This document shows positions 7,635 through 15,973 of a stretch of DNA of 40,680 bases, piece after piece; the first letter of the stretch is position 1, and each line of letters opens with the position of its first letter. The notes under the pieces are model-generated. The model was not told the DNA's origin. It did not search any database and saw only the letters and a list, made by a program, of their open reading frames with translations. This DNA comes from Pelagicoccus mobilis. GTDB taxonomy: Bacteria; Verrucomicrobiota; Verrucomicrobiia; Opitutales; Opitutaceae. The stretch is taken from contig NZ_JAENIL010000058.1 of NCBI RefSeq assembly GCF_016595505.1, positions 1 to 40,680 of the forward strand, given 5' to 3'. A program made the position numbers and the translations under genes.

Positions 7635-7843
7635 CCTTAGTCCCAAATCCACACGGATCCCCAAAATCCGCAAAAAGGAAACAGTATCAAAAAACACCCT
7701 TGAACCGCAATCGAGTGATAGGCCTAGCCTCCCCTCAACGCTACTCACATTCTAGGCCCGTACTAGCGCTCCTCCCTACATCAGAAACAGCCTAGACCAA
7801 AGCAGGCGTCCCCAATACAGTTCCTAGGAAATCGCCCCGACGT

Positions 7844-9190
7844 TCAAAGAACACGAGTCAATAGCCCACTGAGCTCCGGATCCACAAAGGAATATCCTAG
7901 CGAATCCAGAATCTCCGGCTTTACCCGACAACTCGACAACAACGCCTCATCCGCCATCTCACCCAACGCGCCTTTCAGCGCCAATGCAGGAGCAGGAAGC
8001 ATAGCTGGCCGTCTCACCCCACGCCCCAAACAGCGAGCGAACTCACCTTGACGCATTGCCTCCGGAGCAACGAGATTAACCGCCCCTCGAGCCCGCGAAT
8101 CAGACAACAGCCAGCCAACAGCACCAATCCAATCCTCGACAGAGATCCACGGAAACCACTGTCTGCCGCTCCCCAACGGACCTCCTAAACCAAGGCGAAA
8201 CGCTGGCAGCATCTTTTGCAACGCACCCCCTCGCGGATCGATCACCACTCCAGTCCGAAGCAAACAAACACGCGTATCCAACGACTCAGCACGGATTGCC
8301 TCTTTCTCCCAAGCCTTGCACAATTCAGCTAGAAAACCATCTCCCGGATTTGAGCATTCGGTTCGTTCCGCTTCAGGATCATTCCCATATATTCCCACAC
8401 CCGATCCACTGAGAAAAACGCCGGGCGGAGATTTCAACGTCCCCATCACATCTACCAGGAAGCGAGTTGAATCCACCCGACTAGACCAAAGCCGCTTTTT
8501 ACGCTCTTCCGTCCATCGCCCAGAGCTCAAGTTCTCGCCCGCAAGGTGGATCACCGCATCCATTCCCTCCATCGCCCCCCTGTCAATCTCACCTCGATAC
8601 GGATTCCACACGATATCGTTTTCGTCACGCCCACGCCGAGTCACAACAAACACCTCGTGCCCAAGTCCCCCAAGCAGGGCACGCAACTGCGTCCCCAGAA
8701 AACCACTACCCCCAGTGATCGCGACCCTCATGGGCCGAGACTCCGGCAAAAGCTTACCCAATTCCAAATCCCGTTTCGTAATCCAGTGACGATAATCAAA
8801 ACTCCTCTGCAACTGCTTCAGCACATAACTCTTCCCTAAGCCACCAAACGGAAGCTCAAACTCGATCACATCACGCAATTCACTTTCACCCTCACTCACG
8901 GGTACGAACCGGTGCTCATGCCTCCAGGATTTAAACGGCCCCTTTTCCTGCGTATCCGTGAACCCTTTACCGTCTTCACACTCCACATGCACTGCGTTCC
9001 AGCGCTTCTTCCCAAGAGGAGTACTTACATTCAGTTCCACCCTTTTCCCAACTTCCAGACCAGGATCCTCCCGCAGCACCTCCAACGTCTGCCAAGGAGG
9101 AGCTAGCCGAGTGAACGCGCCCTTCCGGCCATGCCAATCGAACAGTTCCTTGGCAGATGCGGGTACGCGACTTCGTTTTTCAAACTTCAT
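7844..9190 (-). CDS. SRPBCC domain fused to TIGR01777-family NAD(P)-dependent epimerase
   Basis: This 448-residue protein joins two domains. Residues 1-150 look like a SRPBCC (START-like) ligand-binding domain, with SRVPASAKELFDWHGRKGAF at the start and FKSWRHEHRFVPV further on. From residue 154 comes a short-chain-dehydrogenase-like epimerase of the TIGR01777/YfcH family, with the nucleotide-binding GGSGFLG (about 160-166), AVIHLAGENLSSGRWTEERK, and SGSGVGIYG. The substrate is unknown for this family. It overlaps the end of the photolyase gene by 11 bp, which suggests translational coupling. It is one of very few genes here with a reasonable Shine-Dalgarno sequence (GAAGGA, a few bases before the ATG). 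Confidence 0.88.
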   Translation of the reverse strand: MKFEKRSRVPASAKELFDWHGRKGAFTRLAPPWQTLEVLREDPGLEVGKRVELNVSTPLGKKRWNAVHVECEDGKGFTDTQEKGPFKSWRHEHRFVPVSEGESELRDVIEFELPFGGLGKSYVLKQLQRSFDYRHWITKRDLELGKLLPESRPMRVAITGGSGFLGTQLRALLGGLGHEVFVVTRRGRDENDIVWNPYRGEIDRGAMEGMDAVIHLAGENLSSGRWTEERKKRLWSSRVDSTRFLVDVMGTLKSPPGVFLSGSGVGIYGNDPEAERTECSNPGDGFLAELCKAWEKEAIRAESLDTRVCLLRTGVVIDPRGGALQKMLPAFRLGLGGPLGSGRQWFPWISVEDWIGAVGWLLSDSRARGAVNLVAPEAMRQGEFARCLGRGVRRPAMLPAPALALKGALGEMADEALLSSCRVKPEILDSLGYSFVDPELSGLLTRVL

Positions 9191-10601
9191 TTTCCTTCAT
9201 CCGAGCATAGGCCTCCAAAGCTCTAACGCGAGCCTCCGGATGACTAACGATCGGCAAAGGATAATTAACGCCTAAAACGACACCAGCAGCCTCCAAAACG
9301 TCAGCCGGAGCCTCCCACGGCTTGAAAAGGAACTTGTCTGGCAATCCAGCCAACTCAGGAACCCATCGCCGCGTGTACTCACCACTCGGGTCAAACCGTT
9401 CCCCTTGGCCAATCGGATTAAAAATCCTGAAGTACGGAGCCGCATCCGCCCCGCAACCAGCCACCCATTGCCACCCCATCGTGTTGTTCGCCAAATCAGC
9501 GTCGAGCAAGGTATCCCAAAACCAAGCAGCCCCCACCTGCCATGGCTGAAGCAAGTGCTTAACAAGAAATGAAGCCGCCACCATCCGCACCCGATTGTGC
9601 ATGGTTCCCGTTTTCCAAAGCTCCCGCATCCCAGCGTCAACGATGGGATACCCCGTACGCCCTCTCCGCCAAGCTTCAGCCCAGTCGCCCTTAAATTCCC
9701 ACGGAAATCTCGAAAACGCAGAGTTCAAAGGTTCCTCTGTCGTATCCGGAAAATGATACAGCAAGTGAGCCGAAAACTCCCGCCAAACCAATTGCCTCAA
9801 AAACGGCTCATGTTCCTCCAGACTCAACATACGCCAAATCTGCACCGGAGAAATTTCGCCAAAGTGCAGATGTGGAGAAAGTCGTGAAACAGCATCCTCA
9901 TTCGGAAAATCACGCCCCTCCGCATAACGAGCGATCCCCCTCTCTACAAACCCTTCAAACAAAGCCTTCGCTCCCGCCTCGCCAGGCGTCCAAACACTAC
10001 CAAAGCCATCCGCCCAATCCAATTTCGGCAGAAGCTCCAACGATTCGATCTCGCTCCCAAGCGTTTCAAAGCCATGACTCTCTAGCTTCTTTGGTTCCGG
10101 CAAGATCTCACGCACAGCGATCGAACGCAGATGCTTCCAGAAGGGCGTAAAGACGCGAAACGGTTTTCCGGACTTGTTCGCTATTTGCAACGGAGAGTGC
10201 AGCAAAGCTCCGTTAAAACTCCTCGGTCGCAGCCCCGCGTCAGCAAGCGCTTTCTTCAAGCGAGTATCGCGGTCGATTGCAGCGGGCTCGTATCGCCTGT
10301 TCCAATACACTTGGTTCGCCCCAGTTCGTTCACACAACTCCAAGAGGATCGACTGAGAGTCGCCCGCGAGGACAATCAAACTGCTCCCTAAAGCCGCAAT
10401 CCGGTCCGACAACGCTTCGAGAGAATAATGCAGCCACCAGCGACTCGCCCCACCGGGCGCCCACTTCCCCTCCCCTTCCTCATCGAAAACAAACAAAGGA
10501 ATAACGGGAGCTCCAGTCTGGACAGCATGAGCCAAAGCGGGATTGTCCGCGACGCGAAGGTCCTGACGAAACCAGACAATAATTGGGGGCTGCTCAGACA
10601 T
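9180..10601 (-). CDS. phrB: Deoxyribodipyrimidine photolyase / cryptochrome family
   Basis: This protein of about 473 residues uses light and FAD to split UV-induced pyrimidine dimers in DNA. The N-terminal antenna domain begins IIVWFRQDLRVADNPAL. The C-terminal FAD domain shows HLHFGEISPVQIW, LVWREFSAHLLYHFP, ANNTMGWQWVAGCGADAAPY and FRIFNPIGQGERFDPSG, all typical of class I photolyases. The ATG at 10601 (MSEQPP) fits the family N-terminus; ATG 10616 and TTG 10637 are possible alternatives. The start codon lies in the loop of a 13-bp hairpin. It follows glgA and overlaps the epimerase fusion. CPD photolyase is most likely, but a cryptochrome-like role cannot be excluded by eye. Confidence 0.92.
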   Translation of the reverse strand: MSEQPPIIVWFRQDLRVADNPALAHAVQTGAPVIPLFVFDEEGEGKWAPGGASRWWLHYSLEALSDRIAALGSSLIVLAGDSQSILLELCERTGANQVYWNRRYEPAAIDRDTRLKKALADAGLRPRSFNGALLHSPLQIANKSGKPFRVFTPFWKHLRSIAVREILPEPKKLESHGFETLGSEIESLELLPKLDWADGFGSVWTPGEAGAKALFEGFVERGIARYAEGRDFPNEDAVSRLSPHLHFGEISPVQIWRMLSLEEHEPFLRQLVWREFSAHLLYHFPDTTEEPLNSAFSRFPWEFKGDWAEAWRRGRTGYPIVDAGMRELWKTGTMHNRVRMVAASFLVKHLLQPWQVGAAWFWDTLLDADLANNTMGWQWVAGCGADAAPYFRIFNPIGQGERFDPSGEYTRRWVPELAGLPDKFLFKPWEAPADVLEAAGVVLGVNYPLPIVSHPEARVRALEAYARMKENEV

Positions 10602-10630
10602 GCCATTACTCTGCATCCTGAGCAGCCCCC
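10585..10630 (-). promoter_or_regulatory. 13-bp hairpin enclosing the phr start codon
   Basis: The arms gggggctgctcag (10585-10597) and ctgagcagccccc (10618-10630) are perfect complements around a 20-nt loop. The loop holds the ATG at 10601 and the alternative ATG at 10616. The distal arm spans codons 2-6 of phr. It could end glgA transcripts (no strong T-run) or control phr translation. Confidence 0.6.
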
Positions 10631-10670
10631 CTAACAAGGCTTAAGCTAAACTTAGCCTACGCAATTCGAT

Positions 10671-12110
10671 TCAAACGCAGTCCTGATACAACGCTTCGTA
10701 CTCGGCAGTAACTCGCTTCCACGAAAAGTCGCGCTTCATCGCTCGCTTGATCGCATGCAAAAACGCCTTCTGATCATTGTACAGCGACAGCGAATCTTCC
10801 AGAGCTTGAGCATACGCCTCCTCATTTGGCTCGAAGACGATTCCCGTCCCCTCCTTCGGATCGCTCACGATATCAACCACGGTATCCTTCAGACCGCCCA
10901 CTCCGGAAACGAGCGGAAGCGTGCCGTAGCGTTGGCTGTACATCTGGTTCAAACCGCAAGGCTCGAACACGGATGGCATGATAAAGTAGTCCGATCCCGC
11001 TTCCACCAAGTGCGACATTTCCTCGTCGAGCACGATGCAAACCGCGACATGCTCAGGATGAGATTTCGCCCAGCGTCTCAGCGCCTTTTCATAAGTCGGA
11101 TCACCCTTGCCGAGCAGAACGATACGGCAGTCGTTCTTCACAAAGAAATTCATCCGCTTCAAAAGAAGATCCACTCCCTTTTGCTCAGTAAGACGAGCTA
11201 CCAAACCATAAACAGGCCCTTCTCCCTTCTTCAGCCCCACCTTATTGAGCAAAGCCTCCTGGCAAAGAGCCTTTCCTGAGAGGTCGTTAGCTCCGTAGTG
11301 ATTCAGCAGATACGGATCTTTCCGTGGGTTCCAAACCTCAGTATCGATGCCGTTCGCGATGCCGACTAGATCCTCTTCGCGCACCTTCAATGCCCCTTCC
11401 AAGCCGCAGCCAAAGCGTGGGGTCAAAATCTCGCGAGCGTAGTTCGGACTGACAGTCATGATCTTGTCGGCGAAGAAAATACCTCCCTTGATCATGCTGA
11501 TTTGCTCGTAAAACTCGAGACCATCGATCGCATTGAACTCCTCTGGCAAATTAGTGAGCTTGAACGAGGAACGTGGATACAAGCCCTGGAACGCGAGATT
11601 GTGGATCGAGAAGAAAGTCTTGAGCGCGAGCGTCATGCCCGTCTCCTGCTCCGCCATGCGAAGAAAGAGCGGCAGCAAACCGGTTTGCCAATCGTGGCAA
11701 TGCAAAATGTCCGCCTTGATATCCAGCAAACGCATCGCTTGTACCACCGCCTTGCTGAAATAGATAAAACGGGCGTCGTTGTCATCGTAGTCCCGCTCAC
11801 GCGTACCGTACAGGTTCGAGCGATCGAAGTACTCGTCCCGGCGGATGATGTAAAGCGTCTGACGCTTCCCCAGAGAGATCGCCCAAACCTCGCCACGCAA
11901 AAATTGCTCGCCTAGCTCGACCTGAAGCACCACCTTCAACTTAGCGCTCTCAAACTCCTTGGATTCGATGATCTTTCGATAGCCAGGAAGGAAGAACGAA
12001 ACTTCGTGCCCTACGCCGGCCAGCGACTTAAAGAGGGAACCGCAGACGTCTGCCAAGCCCCCAGTCTTCACATAGGGGAACATCTCGCTTGCTGCATGAA
12101 CTATTTTCAT
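10671..12110 (-). CDS. glgA: Glycogen synthase (ADP-glucose type)
   Basis: This 479-residue GT5-family glycosyltransferase extends alpha-1,4-glucan chains from ADP-glucose, building storage glycogen in the cytoplasm. The N-terminal ADP-glucose-binding motif KTGGLAD lies at residues 15-21. The C-terminal half carries GLVARLTEQKGVDLLL and the conserved MPSVFEPCGLNQMYSQRYGTLPLV segment with the catalytic glutamate. Length is normal. The gene is divergent from rnr, with 85 bp between the starts, and no other glycogen gene is in the window. The photolyase gene follows after a hairpin. The ATG has no Shine-Dalgarno sequence. Confidence 0.95.
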   Translation of the reverse strand: MKIVHAASEMFPYVKTGGLADVCGSLFKSLAGVGHEVSFFLPGYRKIIESKEFESAKLKVVLQVELGEQFLRGEVWAISLGKRQTLYIIRRDEYFDRSNLYGTRERDYDDNDARFIYFSKAVVQAMRLLDIKADILHCHDWQTGLLPLFLRMAEQETGMTLALKTFFSIHNLAFQGLYPRSSFKLTNLPEEFNAIDGLEFYEQISMIKGGIFFADKIMTVSPNYAREILTPRFGCGLEGALKVREEDLVGIANGIDTEVWNPRKDPYLLNHYGANDLSGKALCQEALLNKVGLKKGEGPVYGLVARLTEQKGVDLLLKRMNFFVKNDCRIVLLGKGDPTYEKALRRWAKSHPEHVAVCIVLDEEMSHLVEAGSDYFIMPSVFEPCGLNQMYSQRYGTLPLVSGVGGLKDTVVDIVSDPKEGTGIVFEPNEEAYAQALEDSLSLYNDQKAFLHAIKRAMKRDFSWKRVTAEYEALYQDCV

Positions 12111-12195
12111 AGATGAGTCTGATCTAGAGGTTAGGGCTACGAATCCAATAATAAACTGAACGCCCTAGGCCAATATCGGCCAAATACACTATTCA
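12111..12195. promoter_or_regulatory. Divergent glgA/rnr promoter region
   Basis: These 85 bp must hold promoters for both glgA and rnr. On the minus strand a TATTAT -10-like box (plus-strand 12148-12153) could serve glgA. On the plus strand TACACT (12185-12190) lies so close to the rnr ATG that it would give a leaderless message. An imperfect palindrome ggccaatatcggcc lies at 12170-12183. None of these is strong. Confidence 0.3.
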
Positions 12196-14697
12196 ATGAA
12201 ATTAAGGGAACGAATCATCGCCCTATTGCAAGCAGAGGACTACGCTCCGCTCGATAAATCAGGAATCTCCGCCGAACTTGGACTCGGCAAAAAAGAGCGA
12301 CGCAACCTCGATTACGAAATTCGCCTGCTCCTTTCGAAAGGCGACATCATCCGAATCAAAGGCGATCGCTTCGCCATTCCCAAAGATGTCGACCTCGTAA
12401 CCGGCACCATCAAGTTTCGCCAAAAAGGATCGGCCATACTCATACCGGACGGAAAAAAGTCCGACCCGAACCCGACGCCCATCCAAATCGCCGCCGAAGA
12501 CACTAGCGTCGCCATGCACGACGACAAAGTTGTCGTACGCATCGCGGACGGGCCTCCCGATCAACCCGTCTGGAAACGCCCCCGCAAGCAAGCGGACCCT
12601 CGAGCTTCCGAAGGTCCATTCGGACGCGTCATCCGTATTCAGAAACGAGCCCGCGACACCGTCGTCGGCACTCTATGCAAAACACGTTTCTTCCATTACG
12701 TCGCACCCGACGATCCACGCATCATCCACGATATCTACGTCCCTCCCCCCGAAGAATCCGGCTTGGACCCGATTCCCACCGTAGGCAGCAAGGTCGTAGC
12801 CAAACTCCACGAGTGGGAACAGCGTCACGTAAACCCAGAAGGGGAACTCATCCTCAACCTCGGCCGCACCCATGAGCCACAAGCCGAGCTCATGGCCGTG
12901 CTTCACAAGTACAACCTCGATCCGGAGTTCCCCGAGGATGTCCTCAAGGAGGCCAGCGTCGTCCCTCCAAAAGTTACGGAAAAGCAACGAATCGGTCGAC
13001 GCGACCTTCGGGAAGCCTTCACCTTCACCATCGACCCAGACGACGCAAAGGACTTCGACGACGCCATTTCGCTCGAGTATCCAGACGACAAGCACGTCAG
13101 AGTGGGCATCCACATCGCCGATGTCGCCGCCTACGTGCGAGGCGGCACCAAACTGGACAAAGAAGCCTTCAATCGCGGAAACTCCACCTACCTCGTCGGC
13201 ATCGTAATACCCATGCTGCCCCGCTCCCTCTCCAACGGCATCTGCAGCCTCGTGGAAGACGAAGACCGACTCACAAAAACAGTCTTCGTCACCTTCGACA
13301 AAAAGAAACGCAAGATCGTCGACGTCGACTACGCCAACACCGTCATTCGCAGCAACAAACGCCTCACCTACAAGCAAGCCTACGCCCTGCTCAAGAACGA
13401 CGATTTGCAAGTCGCCCGCGACCTGCAGCTCCCCCCGGCCCATCAGACCGGCTCCACCGGACGAGCGCTCAACAGCCTCACCGACGGCGAACTCGCCAAG
13501 CTCCAGAAGAGCGTCCGCGAACTCTGGAGCTTCGCCTCCAAGCTTCGAGACGAACGCTTCAAAAACGGTAGCCTAAACCTCGACATGGAAGAGACAAAGA
13601 TCTTCGTCGACGAAAAAGGATACGCCGACCGTCTGGAGAAGATCCACAACGACGAGTCTCACCAACTCATCGAAGAGTATATGCTTCTCGCCAACGAATG
13701 CGTCGCCCGCGAGATGAAACGCAACCGCCTCCCCAGCATCTACCGAGTGCACGAAGATCCAGACGAGGAACGCCTCAACGATCTTCGTGAATACATGGCG
13801 ACCTGGGGAATCGAAACCGGAGACCTCAACAACCGCAAGGATCTCATGAAGTTGCTAGAGACGCTGGGAGGCCACCCGCAAAGCCGCCTGCTCCGCACCC
13901 AAGTCCTCCGCTCGCTCAAAAAAGCCTGCTACAAGTCCACCCCAGACGGCCACTTCGGACTCGCCAAAAACGACTACCTACACTTCACGTCACCAATTCG
14001 TCGATACAGCGACCTCGTGACGCACCGGGTCTTCAACCACTTCCTGGTCAAAGTCAGAGGCGAACCCGCACTCAACGATTCCACACCGCGCTACAACGCA
14101 TCCAAAGCAGGCAGCGTTGCCGAACACCTCAGCCACACCGAGGTCAACAGCGTCGACGCCGAGCGCGAATCCATCAAGGTGAAGCTGCTCGAGTTCTTCG
14201 AACGAGAGCTCGACAAGAAAAAGAAAACCGCCTTCGACGCGATCATCACCGAAGTCCGAAACCACGGCATGTTCATAGAACTCACCGAATCGAACGCCTT
14301 CGGCATGGTCCACATCTCCGCCCTGCGCGACGACCTTTATCGCCTCAACGCCAGCGGCACCGCCCTCATCGGCCGCCGCAAGCACAACGCCTACTCCCTC
14401 GGCCAAACCATCCAAGTCGAGGTACACAAGGTCGACCGCTTCAAGCGCCAAGTCGATTTCCGCCTCTGCGACAAGCAGAACCCGAACAATCCCCAGCCCA
14501 AGGTCATGCCCGTCCATCCGGACGACCTTGGTAGTGAGATAGCCTTCAAAAAGTCGGACAAAGGAAAATCCAAACGGCACAGCCGCGGCAGCTCACCCAA
14601 AAAAGGAAAAGCGAAGCCCGGAAAACCGACCAAACGTGGGCGTTCCGCCGCCAGCGCGAAACCCAAACGCAAAGCCTCCCGCAAACGGAAGCGGTAG
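12196..14697 (+). CDS. rnr: Ribonuclease R
   Basis: This 833-residue 3'-5' exoribonuclease degrades structured RNA in the cytoplasm and helps with rRNA and tmRNA quality control. An N-terminal winged-helix region (about 1-70) leads into cold-shock OB folds (about 70-240). The RNB catalytic domain follows, with the acid cluster TIDPDDAKDFDDAIS and GIHIADVAAYV. A C-terminal S1 domain is seen around AIITEVRNHGMFIEL. The last 50 or so residues are a Lys/Arg/Ser-rich tail, as in many RNase R proteins. Length and domain order are standard. The ATG at 12196 has no Shine-Dalgarno sequence. The gene is divergent from glgA. Confidence 0.96.
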   Translation: MKLRERIIALLQAEDYAPLDKSGISAELGLGKKERRNLDYEIRLLLSKGDIIRIKGDRFAIPKDVDLVTGTIKFRQKGSAILIPDGKKSDPNPTPIQIAAEDTSVAMHDDKVVVRIADGPPDQPVWKRPRKQADPRASEGPFGRVIRIQKRARDTVVGTLCKTRFFHYVAPDDPRIIHDIYVPPPEESGLDPIPTVGSKVVAKLHEWEQRHVNPEGELILNLGRTHEPQAELMAVLHKYNLDPEFPEDVLKEASVVPPKVTEKQRIGRRDLREAFTFTIDPDDAKDFDDAISLEYPDDKHVRVGIHIADVAAYVRGGTKLDKEAFNRGNSTYLVGIVIPMLPRSLSNGICSLVEDEDRLTKTVFVTFDKKKRKIVDVDYANTVIRSNKRLTYKQAYALLKNDDLQVARDLQLPPAHQTGSTGRALNSLTDGELAKLQKSVRELWSFASKLRDERFKNGSLNLDMEETKIFVDEKGYADRLEKIHNDESHQLIEEYMLLANECVAREMKRNRLPSIYRVHEDPDEERLNDLREYMATWGIETGDLNNRKDLMKLLETLGGHPQSRLLRTQVLRSLKKACYKSTPDGHFGLAKNDYLHFTSPIRRYSDLVTHRVFNHFLVKVRGEPALNDSTPRYNASKAGSVAEHLSHTEVNSVDAERESIKVKLLEFFERELDKKKKTAFDAIITEVRNHGMFIELTESNAFGMVHISALRDDLYRLNASGTALIGRRKHNAYSLGQTIQVEVHKVDRFKRQVDFRLCDKQNPNNPQPKVMPVHPDDLGSEIAFKKSDKGKSKRHSRGSSPKKGKAKPGKPTKRGRSAASAKPKRKASRKRKR

Positions 14698-14711
14698 TCG
14701 CCCAAAGAAGG

Positions 14712-14764
14712 GCGGCTTCGGAAAAGCCGCGCCAGCAAATCCCCGAAAGTTTTTTGGAACTTTC
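14712..14764 (+). terminator. Candidate terminator region after rnr
   Basis: Two short hairpins follow the rnr stop: GCGGCTT/AAGCCGC (14712-14730) and GAAAGTT/AACTTTC (14745-14764), the second containing a six-T loop. Neither has a strong T-tail, so termination here is uncertain. Confidence 0.35.
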
Positions 14765-14879
14765 TTAGACGAAGCCTCGGCCTCGCGGCGTTCACCCTGC
14801 ACAAACGCGCCAAACTTTCGAAGGCATCACGCCGCTTCGACCTTGCGGTCAGAGCCCACCATCCTTCGTTTTGAAGAGC

Positions 14880-15413
14880 ATGAGACACTACTCTTACCAA
14901 GAACAATTCAAGCAACTCTACGCCAAATCAGTGGAGCTCTACCGGTCCGGAAAAATGGACAAGAGCGCCTGGTTCGACGCGGACGAGCTCGCGTTTATCG
15001 AAGCGAACGGCTGGCGCGTTCAGGACTTCTTCGACTACGGAGAAGACCAAGTGCATGGCGGCGAACCCTCCTACGAGATCGCCCAGTCCATCGAGCAAGT
15101 ACGTCGCGACTACTTTCTCCACATCCAAAAAGGCGTGCCTTCGGAAAACCGAATCCAAGCCTCCAGCCTCCCCGGCAAACCAGAATCTCTCGACGGCATC
15201 CAATGGCTTCCACGCATCATCCAAAAGGCGATCGGCAAGCTAAAAGGAGAGCTGAACGACGAGATCATGTACAGCTGCGGCGGCGACCGCCATTTCCTGC
15301 AGACCCATGACATCCACCCCGCGGAATTCCTCCGTCTGGTGTGGGCGAACATGGATAATCACCAAGCGATTGTGGACTTCGTAAAAGCCCGCAGCCCGCT
15401 TGCCCAAGCCTAG
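14880..15413 (+). CDS. DUF5069 domain-containing protein
   Basis: This 177-residue protein resembles DUF5069, a small family of unknown function found often in Verrucomicrobiota and Planctomycetota. The family-like part is the C-terminal half, with LDGIQWLPRIIQKAIGKLKG followed by DRHFLQTHDIHPAEFLRLVW. The N-terminal half (YSYQEQFKQLYAKSVELYRSG) is helical and less familiar. No signal peptide or membrane segment is seen, so it is probably cytoplasmic. The ATG at 14880 is preferred over a TTG at 14871. It lies about 180 bp after rnr on the same strand. The DUF5069 call is by memory of the family pattern and is moderately sure. Confidence 0.75.
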   Translation: MRHYSYQEQFKQLYAKSVELYRSGKMDKSAWFDADELAFIEANGWRVQDFFDYGEDQVHGGEPSYEIAQSIEQVRRDYFLHIQKGVPSENRIQASSLPGKPESLDGIQWLPRIIQKAIGKLKGELNDEIMYSCGGDRHFLQTHDIHPAEFLRLVWANMDNHQAIVDFVKARSPLAQA

Positions 15414-15478
15414 CCCCTCGAAACGCGGAGCAAAATTTTTGGTAACCGCTTTCTTCGTTTCGAGTATTACATCGTATC

Positions 15479-15880
15479 ATGACCAAGAAAACTCTACTAA
15501 TTTGCTCCGCTCTCCTCGCCGCTCCGCTCGGCGTCGCATTTGCGGATTCCGCGGAAAAAACCGCGGTCAAGAAACAGCCTATCGCCGAAACAGAAATGTA
15601 TCAGGACGCGATGGCAGACCTAGCCACCGCATTCAGCCTGCCCAAGGCGATTAAGGCCGTCAGCGAGGAGTCCGCCTCGGACTTCGTCTCTTCCAATCCG
15701 CTCGCTAAAACCAGCATTTTGAACGCAAAGCCGAACATCCTGCTCGCCCGCCTCAAGGACAAGGTCGAACCCGGAGTTTCGGAACGCAAGGCCCAGGAAA
15801 CCAGCAACGCAGCAGTGCTCGTGAGCTCGCCGGAAGGCAAAGCCCCAGCACACTCCACCATCAAAATCAAAAACTCCTAG
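15479..15880 (+). CDS. Small exported protein of unknown function
   Basis: I do not recognise this 133-residue protein. Residues 1-22 form a clear signal peptide: MTKK, a hydrophobic stretch, then an AFA|DS-like cleavage site. The mature part is hydrophilic, Ala/Ser/Lys-rich and without cysteines, and may be periplasmic. No repeats or known motifs are seen. It has its own short upstream region of 65 bp after the DUF5069 gene. Downstream is a strong two-way terminator shared with degP. Codon use looks like that of the neighbours, which supports a real gene. Confidence 0.75.
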   Translation: MTKKTLLICSALLAAPLGVAFADSAEKTAVKKQPIAETEMYQDAMADLATAFSLPKAIKAVSEESASDFVSSNPLAKTSILNAKPNILLARLKDKVEPGVSERKAQETSNAAVLVSSPEGKAPAHSTIKIKNS

Positions 15881-15910
15881 CTCACCCGCTAGTCAGTCAA
15901 AAAAACGAAA

Positions 15911-15948
15911 GAAGGTGCAGGATCAGATCCTGCACCTTCTTTGTTTTT
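15911..15948. terminator. Bidirectional terminator between the exported-protein gene and degP
   Basis: The arms gaaggtgcaggatc and gatcctgcaccttc pair perfectly over 14 bp around a single A (so the loop also uses some inner bases). A T-rich run follows on both strands (TTTGTTTTT on plus; TTTCGTTTTTTT on minus). It can end the plus-strand gene at 15880 and the degP transcript that stops at 15974. Confidence 0.93.
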
Positions 15949-15973
15949 AAAAGCCAATTCAGATCGGCCGCGT

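Noticed and set aside
12673-13443. A 256-codon minus-strand frame inside rnr
   Set aside because: Val/Gly/Glu-rich shadow of the RNase R frame without motifs.
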